The notes beneath the pieces are model-generated. The model ran no database searches and was not told where the DNA came from. It worked only from the letters and a program-made list of their open reading frames with translations. This document shows, piece by piece, positions 43,440 through 52,769 of a stretch of DNA of 64,000 bases. A program made the translations under genes and the position numbers. Source of the DNA: Candidatus Rokuibacteriota bacterium (GTDB lineage: Bacteria > Methylomirabilota > Methylomirabilia > Rokubacteriales > CSP1-6). Where the stretch lies: assembly GCA_003220495.1 (NCBI GenBank), contig QHSP01000038.1, positions 62,001 through 126,000 of the forward strand, read 5' to 3'. Each line of letters begins with the position of its first letter. Position 1 is the first letter of the stretch.

Positions 43440-44285
43440 CTATCCCTTCACGGAGCCGGCGGTCAGGCCGGCCACGTAGTACTCCACGAAGAACGAGTAG
43501 ATGACCGCGACCGGGACCGAGCCGAGCAGCGCCGCCGCCATGAGCTGGCCCCAGTAGAAGACGTCGCCGCGGATCAGCTCGGTGATCGCGCCGATCGGCA
43601 CCGTGCGCACGTCGCTCTTGGCCAGGAAGATCAGCGCGTACAGGAACTCGTTCTGGGCCAGCGTGAAGGCGAAGATGCCGGCCGAGAGGAGTCCCGGCGT
43701 ACAGAGCGGCAGGATGATGCGGGTCATCGCCTGAAACCGGCTCGCGCCATCGATCCGAGCGGATTCTTCCAGCTCACGCGGCACGCTCTTGAAGTAGCCC
43801 ATCAGGAGCCACGCGCTGAACGGGATCAGGAGCGTGGGGTACGTCAGCATGACCGCCGTCAGCGTGTTGCCGAGCTCGAGGCGGTTGATGATGTCGGACA
43901 TCGGGATGAAGAGCAGCGGCTGGGGCACCAGATATGTCGCGGCGACGCCGATGGCGACCACGGCCGTGCCGGGGAAGCGCATCCGCGCGAGGGGATAGGC
44001 CATCATCGTGCCGATGACCAGGGACACGACCGTGGTGACGATCGCGACCAGCATCGTGTTGTAGGTCCACGTGAGGAAGTTCGTCTCGTACAGGAGGTCG
44101 ACGTAGTGCTTGAGCGTCGGCTGGTAGACGATCAGCGGCATGATCTTCGCGTTGTAGAGCTCACGGTTCGGCTTGATCGAGGTGATCAGCATCCAGTAGA
44201 ACGGGAACAGCATGCCGACGATGAACATCGCCAGCGGCAGGTAGAGCCGAAGAATTCGTCCGCCGATCGTTCGCCCGCCCACCAT
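43440..44285 (-). CDS. carbohydrate-type ABC permease (MalG/UgpE-like)
   Basis: 281 residues, six-helix inner-membrane permease: PFYWMLITSIKPNRELYN near the N-terminus and EAA loop ELEESARIDGASRFQAMTRIILPLCTPGL, ending TAGSVKG as is usual for this class (TxGxVKG). It follows the MalF-like permease by 5 bp. No ATP-binding gene occurs in this operon, so the pair probably uses a shared MsmK/UgpC-type ATPase from elsewhere. Confidence 0.92.
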   Translation of the reverse strand: MVGGRTIGGRILRLYLPLAMFIVGMLFPFYWMLITSIKPNRELYNAKIMPLIVYQPTLKHYVDLLYETNFLTWTYNTMLVAIVTTVVSLVIGTMMAYPLARMRFPGTAVVAIGVAATYLVPQPLLFIPMSDIINRLELGNTLTAVMLTYPTLLIPFSAWLLMGYFKSVPRELEESARIDGASRFQAMTRIILPLCTPGLLSAGIFAFTLAQNEFLYALIFLAKSDVRTVPIGAITELIRGDVFYWGQLMAAALLGSVPVAVIYSFFVEYYVAGLTAGSVKG

Positions 44286-44290
44286 GATGC

Positions 44291-45223
44291 CTATTCCCGG
44301 CGTAGATAGAGCGTCAGCGCCACGATCAGCAGGGCCAGCGCCGGCAGGATCGCCAGCGCCACCGCGGCCCCCATCCCGAGCTGCCCGGCCGACATGCCGA
44401 TGTCGAAGGACCACGTCGAAAAGACGTGGGTCGCGTTGGCCGGCCCGCCGTGGGTGAGCGCGTAGATGAGCTGGAAGTCGCCGAACGTGAAGATCACCGA
44501 GAACATCGTCACGATGATCAGCACCGGCTTGATGACCGGCAGGGTGACGTAGAGAAACCGCTGGACCCCGGTGGCGCCGTCGATCGCGGCCGCCTCGTAG
44601 AGCTCGTACGAGATCGTCTGCAGGCCGGCGAGCAACGTGATGCCGTAGAACGGCATGCCCCGCCACGTGTTGACGACGATCAGCGATCCCATCGCCAACG
44701 TGGCGTTGCCCAGGAACGAATAGCCGCTCGTGATGAGCTTGCCGTGCACGAGCAGCCAGTTGACGACGCTGAAGGTGGGATCGAGGATCCACATCCAGGC
44801 CACCGTCGACAGCGCGGTCGGCACGATGAAGGGAAGCAGCAGGAAGGCGCGGACCAGGTTGCGGCCGCGGAACGCCTGGTTCATGACCAGCGCCATCCCG
44901 AGGCCGCCCGCGAGCTTGAGCACCGTCGTGACGGTCACGTAGATGAACGTGTTGCGGACGACCTGCCAGAAGACCGCGTCGTGGGCGAGCGTCACGAAGT
45001 TGGCGAAGCCGACGAACGTGCCCGGGCTGGCGACCCGCCGGTCTTCCAGGCTCAAGAAGATGCCGTAGAAGAACGGGTAGGCGACGAACGCGAGCAGGAA
45101 GAGGACGCCGGGCGCCAGCATGAGCCAGCCGAAGATCCCTTCGCGCTCGAGGAAGCTGCGCAGCGCCGACCGCCCGGCGGAGACCGGGGCGGTCCGCGCG
45201 AGTGTCGCCGGCCGGACCGACAT
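44291..45223 (-). CDS. carbohydrate-type ABC permease (MalF/UgpA-like)
   Basis: 310 residues: FGWLMLAPGVLFLLAFVAYPFFYGIFLSLEDRRVASPGTFVGFANF (N-terminal helix and periplasmic loop), LLLPFIVPTALSTVAWMWILDP and the EAA loop YELYEAAAIDGATGVQRFLYVTLPVIKP. It starts 6 bp after the binding-protein stop. Partner of the 43440-44285 permease. Confidence 0.92.
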   Translation of the reverse strand: MSVRPATLARTAPVSAGRSALRSFLEREGIFGWLMLAPGVLFLLAFVAYPFFYGIFLSLEDRRVASPGTFVGFANFVTLAHDAVFWQVVRNTFIYVTVTTVLKLAGGLGMALVMNQAFRGRNLVRAFLLLPFIVPTALSTVAWMWILDPTFSVVNWLLVHGKLITSGYSFLGNATLAMGSLIVVNTWRGMPFYGITLLAGLQTISYELYEAAAIDGATGVQRFLYVTLPVIKPVLIIVTMFSVIFTFGDFQLIYALTHGGPANATHVFSTWSFDIGMSAGQLGMGAAVALAILPALALLIVALTLYLRRE

Positions 45224-45229
45224 CGCGGG

Positions 45230-46504
45230 CTACTTCGCTTTGTAGATCTGCTTCAGCTGGGCCGCGGCCGTCGCGATGACGTCCTTCGTCGAGTCGCCGC
45301 GGCATGCCTTGGCGAACATGTCGACGAGCACGTACTTGGCCACGCTCTCCGACATGGCGTGGCTCGGCGGCCCCGGCCACCCGTGCAGCCGCGACGTCTT
45401 CAGCGACTCCTTGTAGGGCAGGTAACGCGGCTCGGGACCCCACATCGGGTGGTTCTCGTAGCCGTTGAGGAACGGCGCATAGTAGGCGTCCCCGGACGTG
45501 AGCCAGCGCGACAGCTGCTTGTCGTCGTAGAGCCAGCGCAGGAACGCCTTGGCCGCCGCCTGGTCCGGCGCGTGGGTCAGCACGGCGTGGGAAACGGGAT
45601 TGAGGAGGTGGAATCGGCCCTTGGGACCCTGCGGATTCATCCCGTGGTCGGTGACCTTGGCGATCTCGGGGAAATCACGCTTGCCGACCACGAGGATCGA
45701 CGACGCGTTGTTGGTGCAGGAGATCTGCTCGCCGAAGAACGCCTTGTTGTTGTTCACATCAGTCCAGCCCAGCACGTCCTCGAACATCGTCTCCTTGTAG
45801 AACCGGCGGCAGAAGTCGACGGCCTTCGCGGTTTCGTCGGAGTCGATGAGGACGGTCTTGCCATCCTTGTCGACCTCGCGGCCGCCGTAGGACCAGAACA
45901 GCGGGTAGAGCCAGCCGTGGTTGTCGCCGAAGCCGTGACCCAGCTCGAAGCCGAAGGGATGGCCGGCCTTCTTGAGCAGGCGCCCGACCGCCAGCAGGTC
46001 CTCCCAGTTATCGGGGAACTTGTTGACGCCGGCCTCCTTGAACCAGTCGGTGCGATACACCTCGAGCTGACCGATGTTGCCCCATGGCAGCGCCTTCCAC
46101 TTCTTGTTGACCACCACCGCGTCGAGGATGTTGTCGTGCCAGGGGCCGATCTTCTTGCCGATCTCGGTCGCGAGGTCGGTGAGGTCCACGAGGCTCGCGT
46201 CGAAGAGGTGTGGCCAGTTGAGGGCCGTCATCGCGATCTCCGGCCCCGACTTCGTCTCGGCGATCGTCGTGAGCCGCGTGAGCATTCCGCCCACGCTCAC
46301 GGCCTCGTAGTTGATCTTGATGCCCGTCAGCTTCTCGTAGTCCGTCGCGAGCGTCTTGGCGAAATAGTCGTCGAACGGCTTGATGAAGGAGCTCTCGCGG
46401 ACGACGGTCATGGCCTTGGGCGCGGCGCCGGCACGCTCGGTCCCGAGCGTCGCGCCGGCGAGGGCCCCCGCGGTCAGGGTCAGGAAGTCTCGACGGGTGG
46501 TCAT
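45230..46504 (-). CDS. extracellular solute-binding protein family 1 (UgpB-like), Tat signal
   Basis: 424 residues with a twin-arginine signal (TTRRDFLTLTAGALAGATLG). SBP_bac_1 fold: DYFAKTLATDYEKLTGIKINYEAVSVGGMLTRLTTIAETKSGPEIAMTALNWPHLFDASLVDLT, NIGQLEVYRTDWFKEAGVNKFPDNWEDLLAVGRLLKK and AFLRWLYDDKQLSRWL. It binds a sugar, glycerol-phosphate-type or polyol solute, ligand unknown. First gene of an operon SBP-permease-permease-MltF-like-amidohydrolase; the transglycosylase suggests a link to peptidoglycan-derived sugars or peptides, which is inference. Confidence 0.9.
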   Translation of the reverse strand: MTTRRDFLTLTAGALAGATLGTERAGAAPKAMTVVRESSFIKPFDDYFAKTLATDYEKLTGIKINYEAVSVGGMLTRLTTIAETKSGPEIAMTALNWPHLFDASLVDLTDLATEIGKKIGPWHDNILDAVVVNKKWKALPWGNIGQLEVYRTDWFKEAGVNKFPDNWEDLLAVGRLLKKAGHPFGFELGHGFGDNHGWLYPLFWSYGGREVDKDGKTVLIDSDETAKAVDFCRRFYKETMFEDVLGWTDVNNNKAFFGEQISCTNNASSILVVGKRDFPEIAKVTDHGMNPQGPKGRFHLLNPVSHAVLTHAPDQAAAKAFLRWLYDDKQLSRWLTSGDAYYAPFLNGYENHPMWGPEPRYLPYKESLKTSRLHGWPGPPSHAMSESVAKYVLVDMFAKACRGDSTKDVIATAAAQLKQIYKAK

Positions 46505-46571
46505 CCGGTCCTCCGGGTCCCGGGTGGTTGGCCGCGGGACGTGATTTCCCGGGACAGTAGGCGCTGGGGCG

Positions 46572-47060
46572 CGCGTCTGTCAAGGCGAGCCCTTGGCCAC
46601 CCTCCTTGGCCCGCTCGCGCTCCGCGCGCTCCTCGGCCAGCATCTGATACGCCAGACAGTACTTGTCGATGTTGGAGACGTAGGTCACCGTCTCCCGGCC
46701 GATCTTCTCCGCCGTATTTCTTGCCTTCGCCCATCTGGTGTTCTTCAGGTATCTCGCCAGGAGCTCGGTGCGTTGCCTCGAGGTGCTCGGGCGCCGGCCT
46801 GATCTTCACCTTCGGCTTGCCGGCTCGCGCGAGGTTCGCGTTGGGGCGCCGGGCCTGGCGATGTCGCCCCGCCCCTCCCGGAGAGCGGGGACGAACTCGT
46901 GGTGGGGACATGGGGACGTCGCGACGTGCACCTTGACGTTCCCGGTGTTGAGTCGCTTGTTCAGGTCCCGTTCGAAGATCTCGCTGATCTCGTAGATCAG
47001 GCCGCGCTGCCGCCGCCCGACGTCCTTGACACCCGCGAGCCGGGCGCGTATCACCCAATC
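46572..47060 (-). pseudogene. decayed, internally deleted copy of the MltF-like gene
   Basis: Translation in pieces matches the intact protein at 41845-43347. About residues 68-136 of the parent match VIRARLAGV ... RGLIYEISEIFERDLNKRLNTG ... LREGRGDIARPG. Residues ~199-222 match NANLARAGKPKVKIRPAPEHLE, ~296-311 match ELLARYLKNTRWAK, and ~456-497 match AEKIGRETVTYVSNIDKYCLAYQMLAEERAERERAKEGG. The blocks are in different frames and the transglycosylase core (~330-450, with the catalytic Glu) is gone. It lies upstream of the binding-protein gene, mirroring the intact copy downstream of the permeases. Nothing else occupies 46505-47092 except the plus-strand GGAGGA site for the next gene. Confidence 0.85.
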
Positions 47061-47092
47061 GGATCGGCCTTTCAGGCCCAGGAGGACACACG

Positions 47093-48028
47093 ATGCGCGC
47101 GACCTCGCGGCTCCGGCAGCTCCTGAAGTCCGGCAACACGCTCTTCGTCCCCGGCTGCTACAACGCGCTCAGCGCGCGAATCCTCGCCGACGTCGGGTTT
47201 CCGGCGGTCTACATGACCGGCTACGGAACCTCGCTCTCGCTGCTCGGGATGCCGGACGCGGGCCTGGCGACGATGACCGAGATGCACCTGAATGCGCGCT
47301 ACATCGCCAATGCCGTGCCGGTCCCGGTCATCGCCGACGCCGACAACGGCTACGGCAACGCGATCAACGTGATGCGCACGGTCCGCGAGTATATCGGTAC
47401 CGGCGTGGCCGGCATCCACATCGAGGACCAGGTGATCCCCAAGCGGTGCGGCCACGTCGCCGGCCGGCGCGTGATCCCGATCGACGAAGCCGTGGGCAAG
47501 TATCGGGCGGCGGACGCCGTTCGGCGCGAGCTCGACCCGGACTTCGTCCTCGTTGCCCGCACCGACGCGCGCGGCGCCAGCGGCGGCTCGCTCGACGAGG
47601 CGATTCGCCGCGCCAACGCGTATCTCGCGGCGGGCGCCGATCTCGCCTTCGTCGAGGGACCGACGAGCGTCGAGGAAGTGCGCCGCGTGTGTCGCGAGGT
47701 GAAGGGGCCGGTCTTCTACAACCAGACCGGCGTGTCCCCGCGATTCAGCCTCGCCCAGATGCAGGAGCTCGGGATCGCCGTGACGATCATCCCCGGCGCC
47801 ACCTTCCGCGCGACCATCGAGGCGGTCTACGACCTGGCCGTCGCGCTTCGCGACGAGGGCCCGCTGGCCGAGGAGCGCTTCGCCGAACGGTTCAAGCGCC
47901 ATCCGCTCGGCGACGTGCACACGTTCGCCGGGTTCGATCGCGTTCGCGAGTGGGAGGCGCAGTATCTGCCGCCCGAAGAGGCGGAGAAGTACGCCGACTC
48001 GGTGGGCCACCAGCCGACGCGCAAGTGA
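47093..48028 (+). CDS. isocitrate lyase / PEP mutase superfamily enzyme (lyase-type active site)
   Basis: 311 residues, TIM-barrel fold of the ICL/PEPM family. Mg-binding ADADNGYG (Asp82, Asp84) and the catalytic loop IEDQVIPKRCGH with Cys119. KRCGH marks C-C bond lyases or hydrolases (methylisocitrate lyase, 2,3-dimethylmalate lyase, oxaloacetase), not phosphonopyruvate-forming PEP mutase, which has EDKxxxxxNS instead. Exact substrate unknown. GGAGGA precedes the ATG. Its stop overlaps the next gene's GTG, so the two are coupled. Confidence 0.9.
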   Translation: MRATSRLRQLLKSGNTLFVPGCYNALSARILADVGFPAVYMTGYGTSLSLLGMPDAGLATMTEMHLNARYIANAVPVPVIADADNGYGNAINVMRTVREYIGTGVAGIHIEDQVIPKRCGHVAGRRVIPIDEAVGKYRAADAVRRELDPDFVLVARTDARGASGGSLDEAIRRANAYLAAGADLAFVEGPTSVEEVRRVCREVKGPVFYNQTGVSPRFSLAQMQELGIAVTIIPGATFRATIEAVYDLAVALRDEGPLAEERFAERFKRHPLGDVHTFAGFDRVREWEAQYLPPEEAEKYADSVGHQPTRK

Positions 48029-48732
48029 CCCCCTCGCCGGGGCGCAAGCAGATCGTCGCGATGGGCGGCGGCAGCTTCAGCGTCGAGCCCGACGGCTCGG
48101 CTCTCGACGCGTACGTGCTCGCGCTGGCGGGCAAGCCGCGCCCGAAGATCTGCTTCGTTCCGACCGCGAGCGGCGACGCCCCGGAGTACACGACGAAGTT
48201 CTACGACGCGTTCGCCCGGCGGGCCGAGGCGAGCCACCTCTATCTCTTCGGACGGCCGCGCACGGACATCGCGAGCCTGCTCGCGAGCCAGGACATCATC
48301 TACGTCGGCGGCGGGAACACCGCGAACATGCTCGCGGTGTGGCGCGTGCACGGCGTCGACCGGATGATGCGCGAGGCGTGGGAACGCGGGGTGATCCTGA
48401 CCGGCGTCAGCGCCGGGATGATCTGCTGGTTCGAGTGCGGCGTGACCGATTCGTTCGGGCCGCTCGCCGCGCTACGCGAGGGCCTCGGTTTCTTGCCGGG
48501 AAGCGCGTGCCCCCACTACGACGGCGAGAAAGACCGGCGGCCGACCTATCAACGGCTCGTCCGCGGCGGCTTTCCGGCTGGCTACGCCGCGGACGACGGC
48601 GCCGCGCTGCACTTCGTCGACACCGACCTCGTGGCCTGCGTGACGTCGCGGCCGACGGCCGGCGGTTATCGCGTACGCGCCGAGAGCGAGACGGTCACGG
48701 AGACTCCGCTCTCGGTCCGGCTCCTGAGCTGA
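48025..48732 (+). CDS. peptidase S51 family protein (dipeptidase E-like)
   Basis: 235 residues from a GTG that overlaps the upstream stop (GTGA). Signatures of the S51 class I glutamine amidotransferase-like fold: IVAMGGGSFS, PKICFVPTASGD, IIYVGGGNTANMLAVWR and LTGVSAGMICWFECGVTDS, where Ser129 is the nucleophile. Dipeptidase E cleaves Asp-Xaa dipeptides; cyanophycinase-like members cleave beta-Asp-Arg. Coupling to an ICL-family lyase suggests a shared small catabolic step, not obvious from sequence. A 279-bp stretch without a recognisable gene follows. Confidence 0.88.
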   Translation: MTPSPGRKQIVAMGGGSFSVEPDGSALDAYVLALAGKPRPKICFVPTASGDAPEYTTKFYDAFARRAEASHLYLFGRPRTDIASLLASQDIIYVGGGNTANMLAVWRVHGVDRMMREAWERGVILTGVSAGMICWFECGVTDSFGPLAALREGLGFLPGSACPHYDGEKDRRPTYQRLVRGGFPAGYAADDGAALHFVDTDLVACVTSRPTAGGYRVRAESETVTETPLSVRLLS

Positions 48733-49011
48733 AGCGCGCGGACTACGCGCGGGGCGCGACTCCGTTCGACCCGACGTGGGAGCCTCGGCCGGGCCTCGCC
48801 GAAGTAGTCGATCACCCGGTCGATGCGCCGCGCCGAATCTCGCTTGAAAGGCCTGAACCGATCGAGCACGACCCCGGTGTTCATGCTCCGGGAGGTACTC
48901 AACTTCGATGCCACCTATGAGCGCCGCGTTTCCGCGGGGTTGTCGAGACGCCGTCCAGCGCGTGTTCCCAACCGGAACACGGCGTTCCTCGATGAAACGG
49001 TAGAGGCGGGC

Positions 49012-49944
49012 TCAGGCCGCGCCGACGTGCGCGGCCATCCGATCGCGCATCCCCTCGTCCGGCAGCTTGCCGACCGCCGCCTTGAGATTGTCGACGAGGT
49101 GCTGCGGCCGGCTCGTGCCGGGAATCGCGCACGTCACCGCCGGGTTCGCCAGGATCCACTTCAGGAAGAACTGGGCCCAGCTCTCGCAGTCGAACTCGAC
49201 GGCCCACGACGGCACGGCCTGGGCACGCACCCGCTGGAAGAGCCCGCCTTCGGCGAACGGACGGTTGGCGAGAACGGCGACGCCGCGGTCGCGGGCCAGG
49301 GGCAGGATGCGGCGCTCGGCCTCGCGCTCGCCGAGCGAGTAGTTGACCTGGACGAAATCGAGCGTCTCGGCGCGCAGCACGCGCTCGAGCTCGTCGTAGG
49401 CGCTCGACGTGTAGTGCGTGACGCCGAGATAGCGGATGCGGCCGGCCGCCTTCCACTCTCTCAGGGTCCTGAGGTGCGTTCGCCAGTCGAGGAGATTGTG
49501 GATCTGGATCAGGTCGAGCCGCGGGGCGCGCAGCCGCTTGAGCGACTGCTCCATCTGCGCCGCGCCGGCGTCGCGTCCGCTCGTCCAGACCTTCGTGGCC
49601 AGGAAGAGCTTGTCGGTGATCGCGAGCTCGGCGGCGAGGTCGCCGACGACCGATTCGGCCGCGCCGTACATCGGCGAGGAGTCGACCACGCGACCGCCCA
49701 CCTCGACGAGGTTCCGGAGCACGTCTTTCAGGGGCGCCCGCTCGGATGGCGAGCCGCCGACGTCGAACACGCGCCACGTGCCGAGCCCGATCGCGGGAAT
49801 CGTCTCGCCGGTCGAAGGAATCGGACGACTCAGCATCCCGGACGCGGCCCCGGCTCCAGCCGGAAACGCCGCCGCAGCCGCCATCAGCCCCAACACCTCT
49901 CGCCGCGTAAGTCTCCCGGCACCATCCTCATGCGCCTCTCTCAT
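49012..49944 (-). CDS. aldo/keto reductase with Tat export signal
   Basis: 310 residues. N-terminal TRREVLGLMAAAAAFPAGAGAA is a twin-arginine signal, unusual for NADPH-dependent reductases. The AKR fold follows: IPAIGLGTWRVFDV, VVDSSPMYGAAESVVG (catalytic Asp and Tyr), LATKVW (Lys), LIQIHN (His) and VTCAIPGTSRPQHL. Exported AKRs with these features exist in several high-GC phyla and may act with a bound cofactor in the periplasm. It stands alone, with a long intergenic region on the upstream side. Confidence 0.88.
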   Translation of the reverse strand: MREAHEDGAGRLTRREVLGLMAAAAAFPAGAGAASGMLSRPIPSTGETIPAIGLGTWRVFDVGGSPSERAPLKDVLRNLVEVGGRVVDSSPMYGAAESVVGDLAAELAITDKLFLATKVWTSGRDAGAAQMEQSLKRLRAPRLDLIQIHNLLDWRTHLRTLREWKAAGRIRYLGVTHYTSSAYDELERVLRAETLDFVQVNYSLGEREAERRILPLARDRGVAVLANRPFAEGGLFQRVRAQAVPSWAVEFDCESWAQFFLKWILANPAVTCAIPGTSRPQHLVDNLKAAVGKLPDEGMRDRMAAHVGAA

Positions 49945-50380
49945 TTCACGGACATACCACGGCCGCAGCCACCCAATTCATGTATTTACACCGGAGTCGA
50001 CTCGGGGATTCACCTGATTTGTTTCGGAGCGCTCCTGTTCTAGCGTGATCTGCCGGAGGGTGTATCAAATGGATCCACGCGTCGTCCTTGAGTGGCTCGA
50101 TGTCCTGGGGTGGTCCGCGGTCGACGATCGCCTCCATCGCGCCATCATCGCGAGGGACACGCCGCGGCGCCTGGGCCGGAGTGGGAACGGCACCGGGACC
50201 GACGATCGGCCAGCGGTAAACGCGGGAAATCCCGACTCGGGAGGCTCCGCCAGCCCGACCCTGCCGCATCGGACTCGCGTGGTGCCGTCCACGGGTCCAT
50301 CGAAGTTCAGTATGCCCGCCTTCCGCCTCTCCGGTCGCGGAGTGTTCTGACCATACAGCTTCCCACTGGAGGAGACAGTC
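49945..50380. other. 436-bp intergenic region, no convincing gene
   Basis: Lies between divergent starts (aldo/keto reductase to the left, sigma-54 activator to the right) so it must hold promoters, but no clear -35/-10 or -24/-12 element was found. A possible 93-codon plus-strand frame from the ATG at 50069 has a GGAGGG site and an ordered-looking first 30 codons. Its second half is low-complexity Pro/Ser/Gly/Arg and I do not call it. Confidence 0.5.
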
Positions 50381-51373
<993 letters not shown>

Positions 51374-51421
51374 TGGGGCGCGCCGCCGGTGGTCGGGGGC
51401 TTAGCGCACGACTGAGTGGGA

Positions 51422-52768
51422 CTAGCGGTCGATCCCGTACTCTTTGAGCTTCCGCCAGAGCGTCGTGCGCCCGATCCCGAGCGCTTCGGCGGCACTGGAG
51501 TGGTTGCGCCCGAAACGCTCCAGGGTCTGGAGGATGTGCACGCGCTCGGTCTCGGCAAGCGTGGTTTGCCGCGGTAGCTGCGGTGAGGGTCCGAGCTGGA
51601 GACCTGCTGACACGTGCGGCGGCAGATCGTCGGGCTCGAGGGTGTCGCGGCGAGCCAGGATGGCGGCGCGCTCGATCGCGTTCTCGAGCTCGCGCACGTT
51701 CCCGGGCCACGGGTAGCGGAGCAGCCGCTCGATCGTCTCGGGCGACAGGCGCAGCTCGCGGCCGAGCTTGCCGCCCGACCGGGCGAGGAAATGCTCGGCG
51801 AGCGCCGGAATGTCCTCGCGGCGATCGCGGAGCGGCGGCAGCACCACCTGGATGACGTTCAACCGGTAGAAGAGGTCCTCGCGGAAGGTGCCCTGCGCGA
51901 GCAGCGCCGTCAGGTCGCCGTGGGTGGCCGCGATCACGCGCACGTCGATGGTCGTCGACTGCGTCGCGCCGAGCCGGCGCACCTCGCCGCTCTGGAGCGC
52001 GCGCAGGAGCTTCACCTGGAGCGCGGCGGGCATCTCGGCGATCTCGTCCAGGAACAATGTGCCGCCGTCGGCCTCCTCGAAGAGGCCGAGCTTGGAGACC
52101 GCGGCGCCGGTGAAGGCGCCCCGCATGTACCCGAACAGCTCGGACTCGAGCAAGGTCTCGGGCACCGCGCCGCAGTTCACGGCCACGAACGGGCGCGCCG
52201 CGCGAGGGCTCGCGTGATGCACGGCCTTCGCGATGACCTCCTTGCCGGTGCCTGACTCGCCCTGGATGAGCAACGTCGCGTCCGTCGGCGCCACGCGCTC
52301 GACGAGGTCCAGCACGGTCTGCATCGCCGACGACTGGGCGACCAGCCCGGGCAGGCCGTAGCGCTCCCGGAGCTGGGCGCGGAGATTCTCATTCTCGCGG
52401 CGGAGCGCGCGCCCGGCGAGCGCCTTGTCGATGCGGTGGTAGAGCTCGTCGGGCTCCTGCCCTTTCTCGAAGTAGTCGAGGGCCCCGAGGCGAATCGCCT
52501 CCTTGGCCGACTTCCACTCGGCGTACGCGGTCAGGAGGATCACTTCGGTCTCGGGCGCGTGGGCCTTGGCGACCCGCAGCACGTCGAGCCCGTTGCCGTC
52601 GGGCATGCGCAGATCGGTCACGACGAGATCGAACACTTCTTCCAAGAGCCGCGCCGTCGCCGACGTGAGGCCGTCGGCCTCGAGGACGCGGTGGCCGCGC
52701 TTGCGGAGCAGCAGCGCCAGCGTGCTTCGCGCCGACGGCTCGTCGTCGACCACCAGGAGGTGCGCCAT
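51422..52768 (-). CDS. NtrC-family sigma-54 response regulator
   Basis: 448 residues. Receiver ~3-115 with VDDE (Asp8, Asp9), Asp52 phosphoacceptor in VVTDLRMPDG, Thr80 and Lys102. AAA+ ~138-360 with Walker A GESGTGKE, GAFTGA at 217-222 and Walker B GTLFLDEIAEMP. Fis-type HTH ~405-447 (HILQTLERFGRNHSSAAEALGIGRTTLWRKL). The gene starts 1 bp after the stop of the sensor kinase. Together they probably activate the -24/-12 promoter found in the intergenic region on the kinase's other side. In the receiver the residues after the conserved Lys (FEKGQEP rather than TKPF) are unusual. Confidence 0.93.
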   Translation of the reverse strand: MAHLLVVDDEPSARSTLALLLRKRGHRVLEADGLTSATARLLEEVFDLVVTDLRMPDGNGLDVLRVAKAHAPETEVILLTAYAEWKSAKEAIRLGALDYFEKGQEPDELYHRIDKALAGRALRRENENLRAQLRERYGLPGLVAQSSAMQTVLDLVERVAPTDATLLIQGESGTGKEVIAKAVHHASPRAARPFVAVNCGAVPETLLESELFGYMRGAFTGAAVSKLGLFEEADGGTLFLDEIAEMPAALQVKLLRALQSGEVRRLGATQSTTIDVRVIAATHGDLTALLAQGTFREDLFYRLNVIQVVLPPLRDRREDIPALAEHFLARSGGKLGRELRLSPETIERLLRYPWPGNVRELENAIERAAILARRDTLEPDDLPPHVSAGLQLGPSPQLPRQTTLAETERVHILQTLERFGRNHSSAAEALGIGRTTLWRKLKEYGIDR

Positions 52769-52769
52769 G

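Noticed and set aside
47093-48028. PEP mutase (phosphonate biosynthesis) assignment
   Set aside because: The active-site loop is KRCGH, typical of isocitrate-lyase-type C-C lyases; the EDKxxxxxNS motif of PEP mutase is absent.
48666-48914. 82-codon minus-strand ORF after the S51 peptidase gene
   Set aside because: No ribosome site or domain, overlaps the end of the peptidase gene; composition looks random.
50069-50350. 93-codon ORF between the aldo/keto reductase and sigma-54 activator
   Set aside because: Good ribosome site but the second half is Pro/Ser/Gly/Arg low complexity and no family is visible; kept only as a note.
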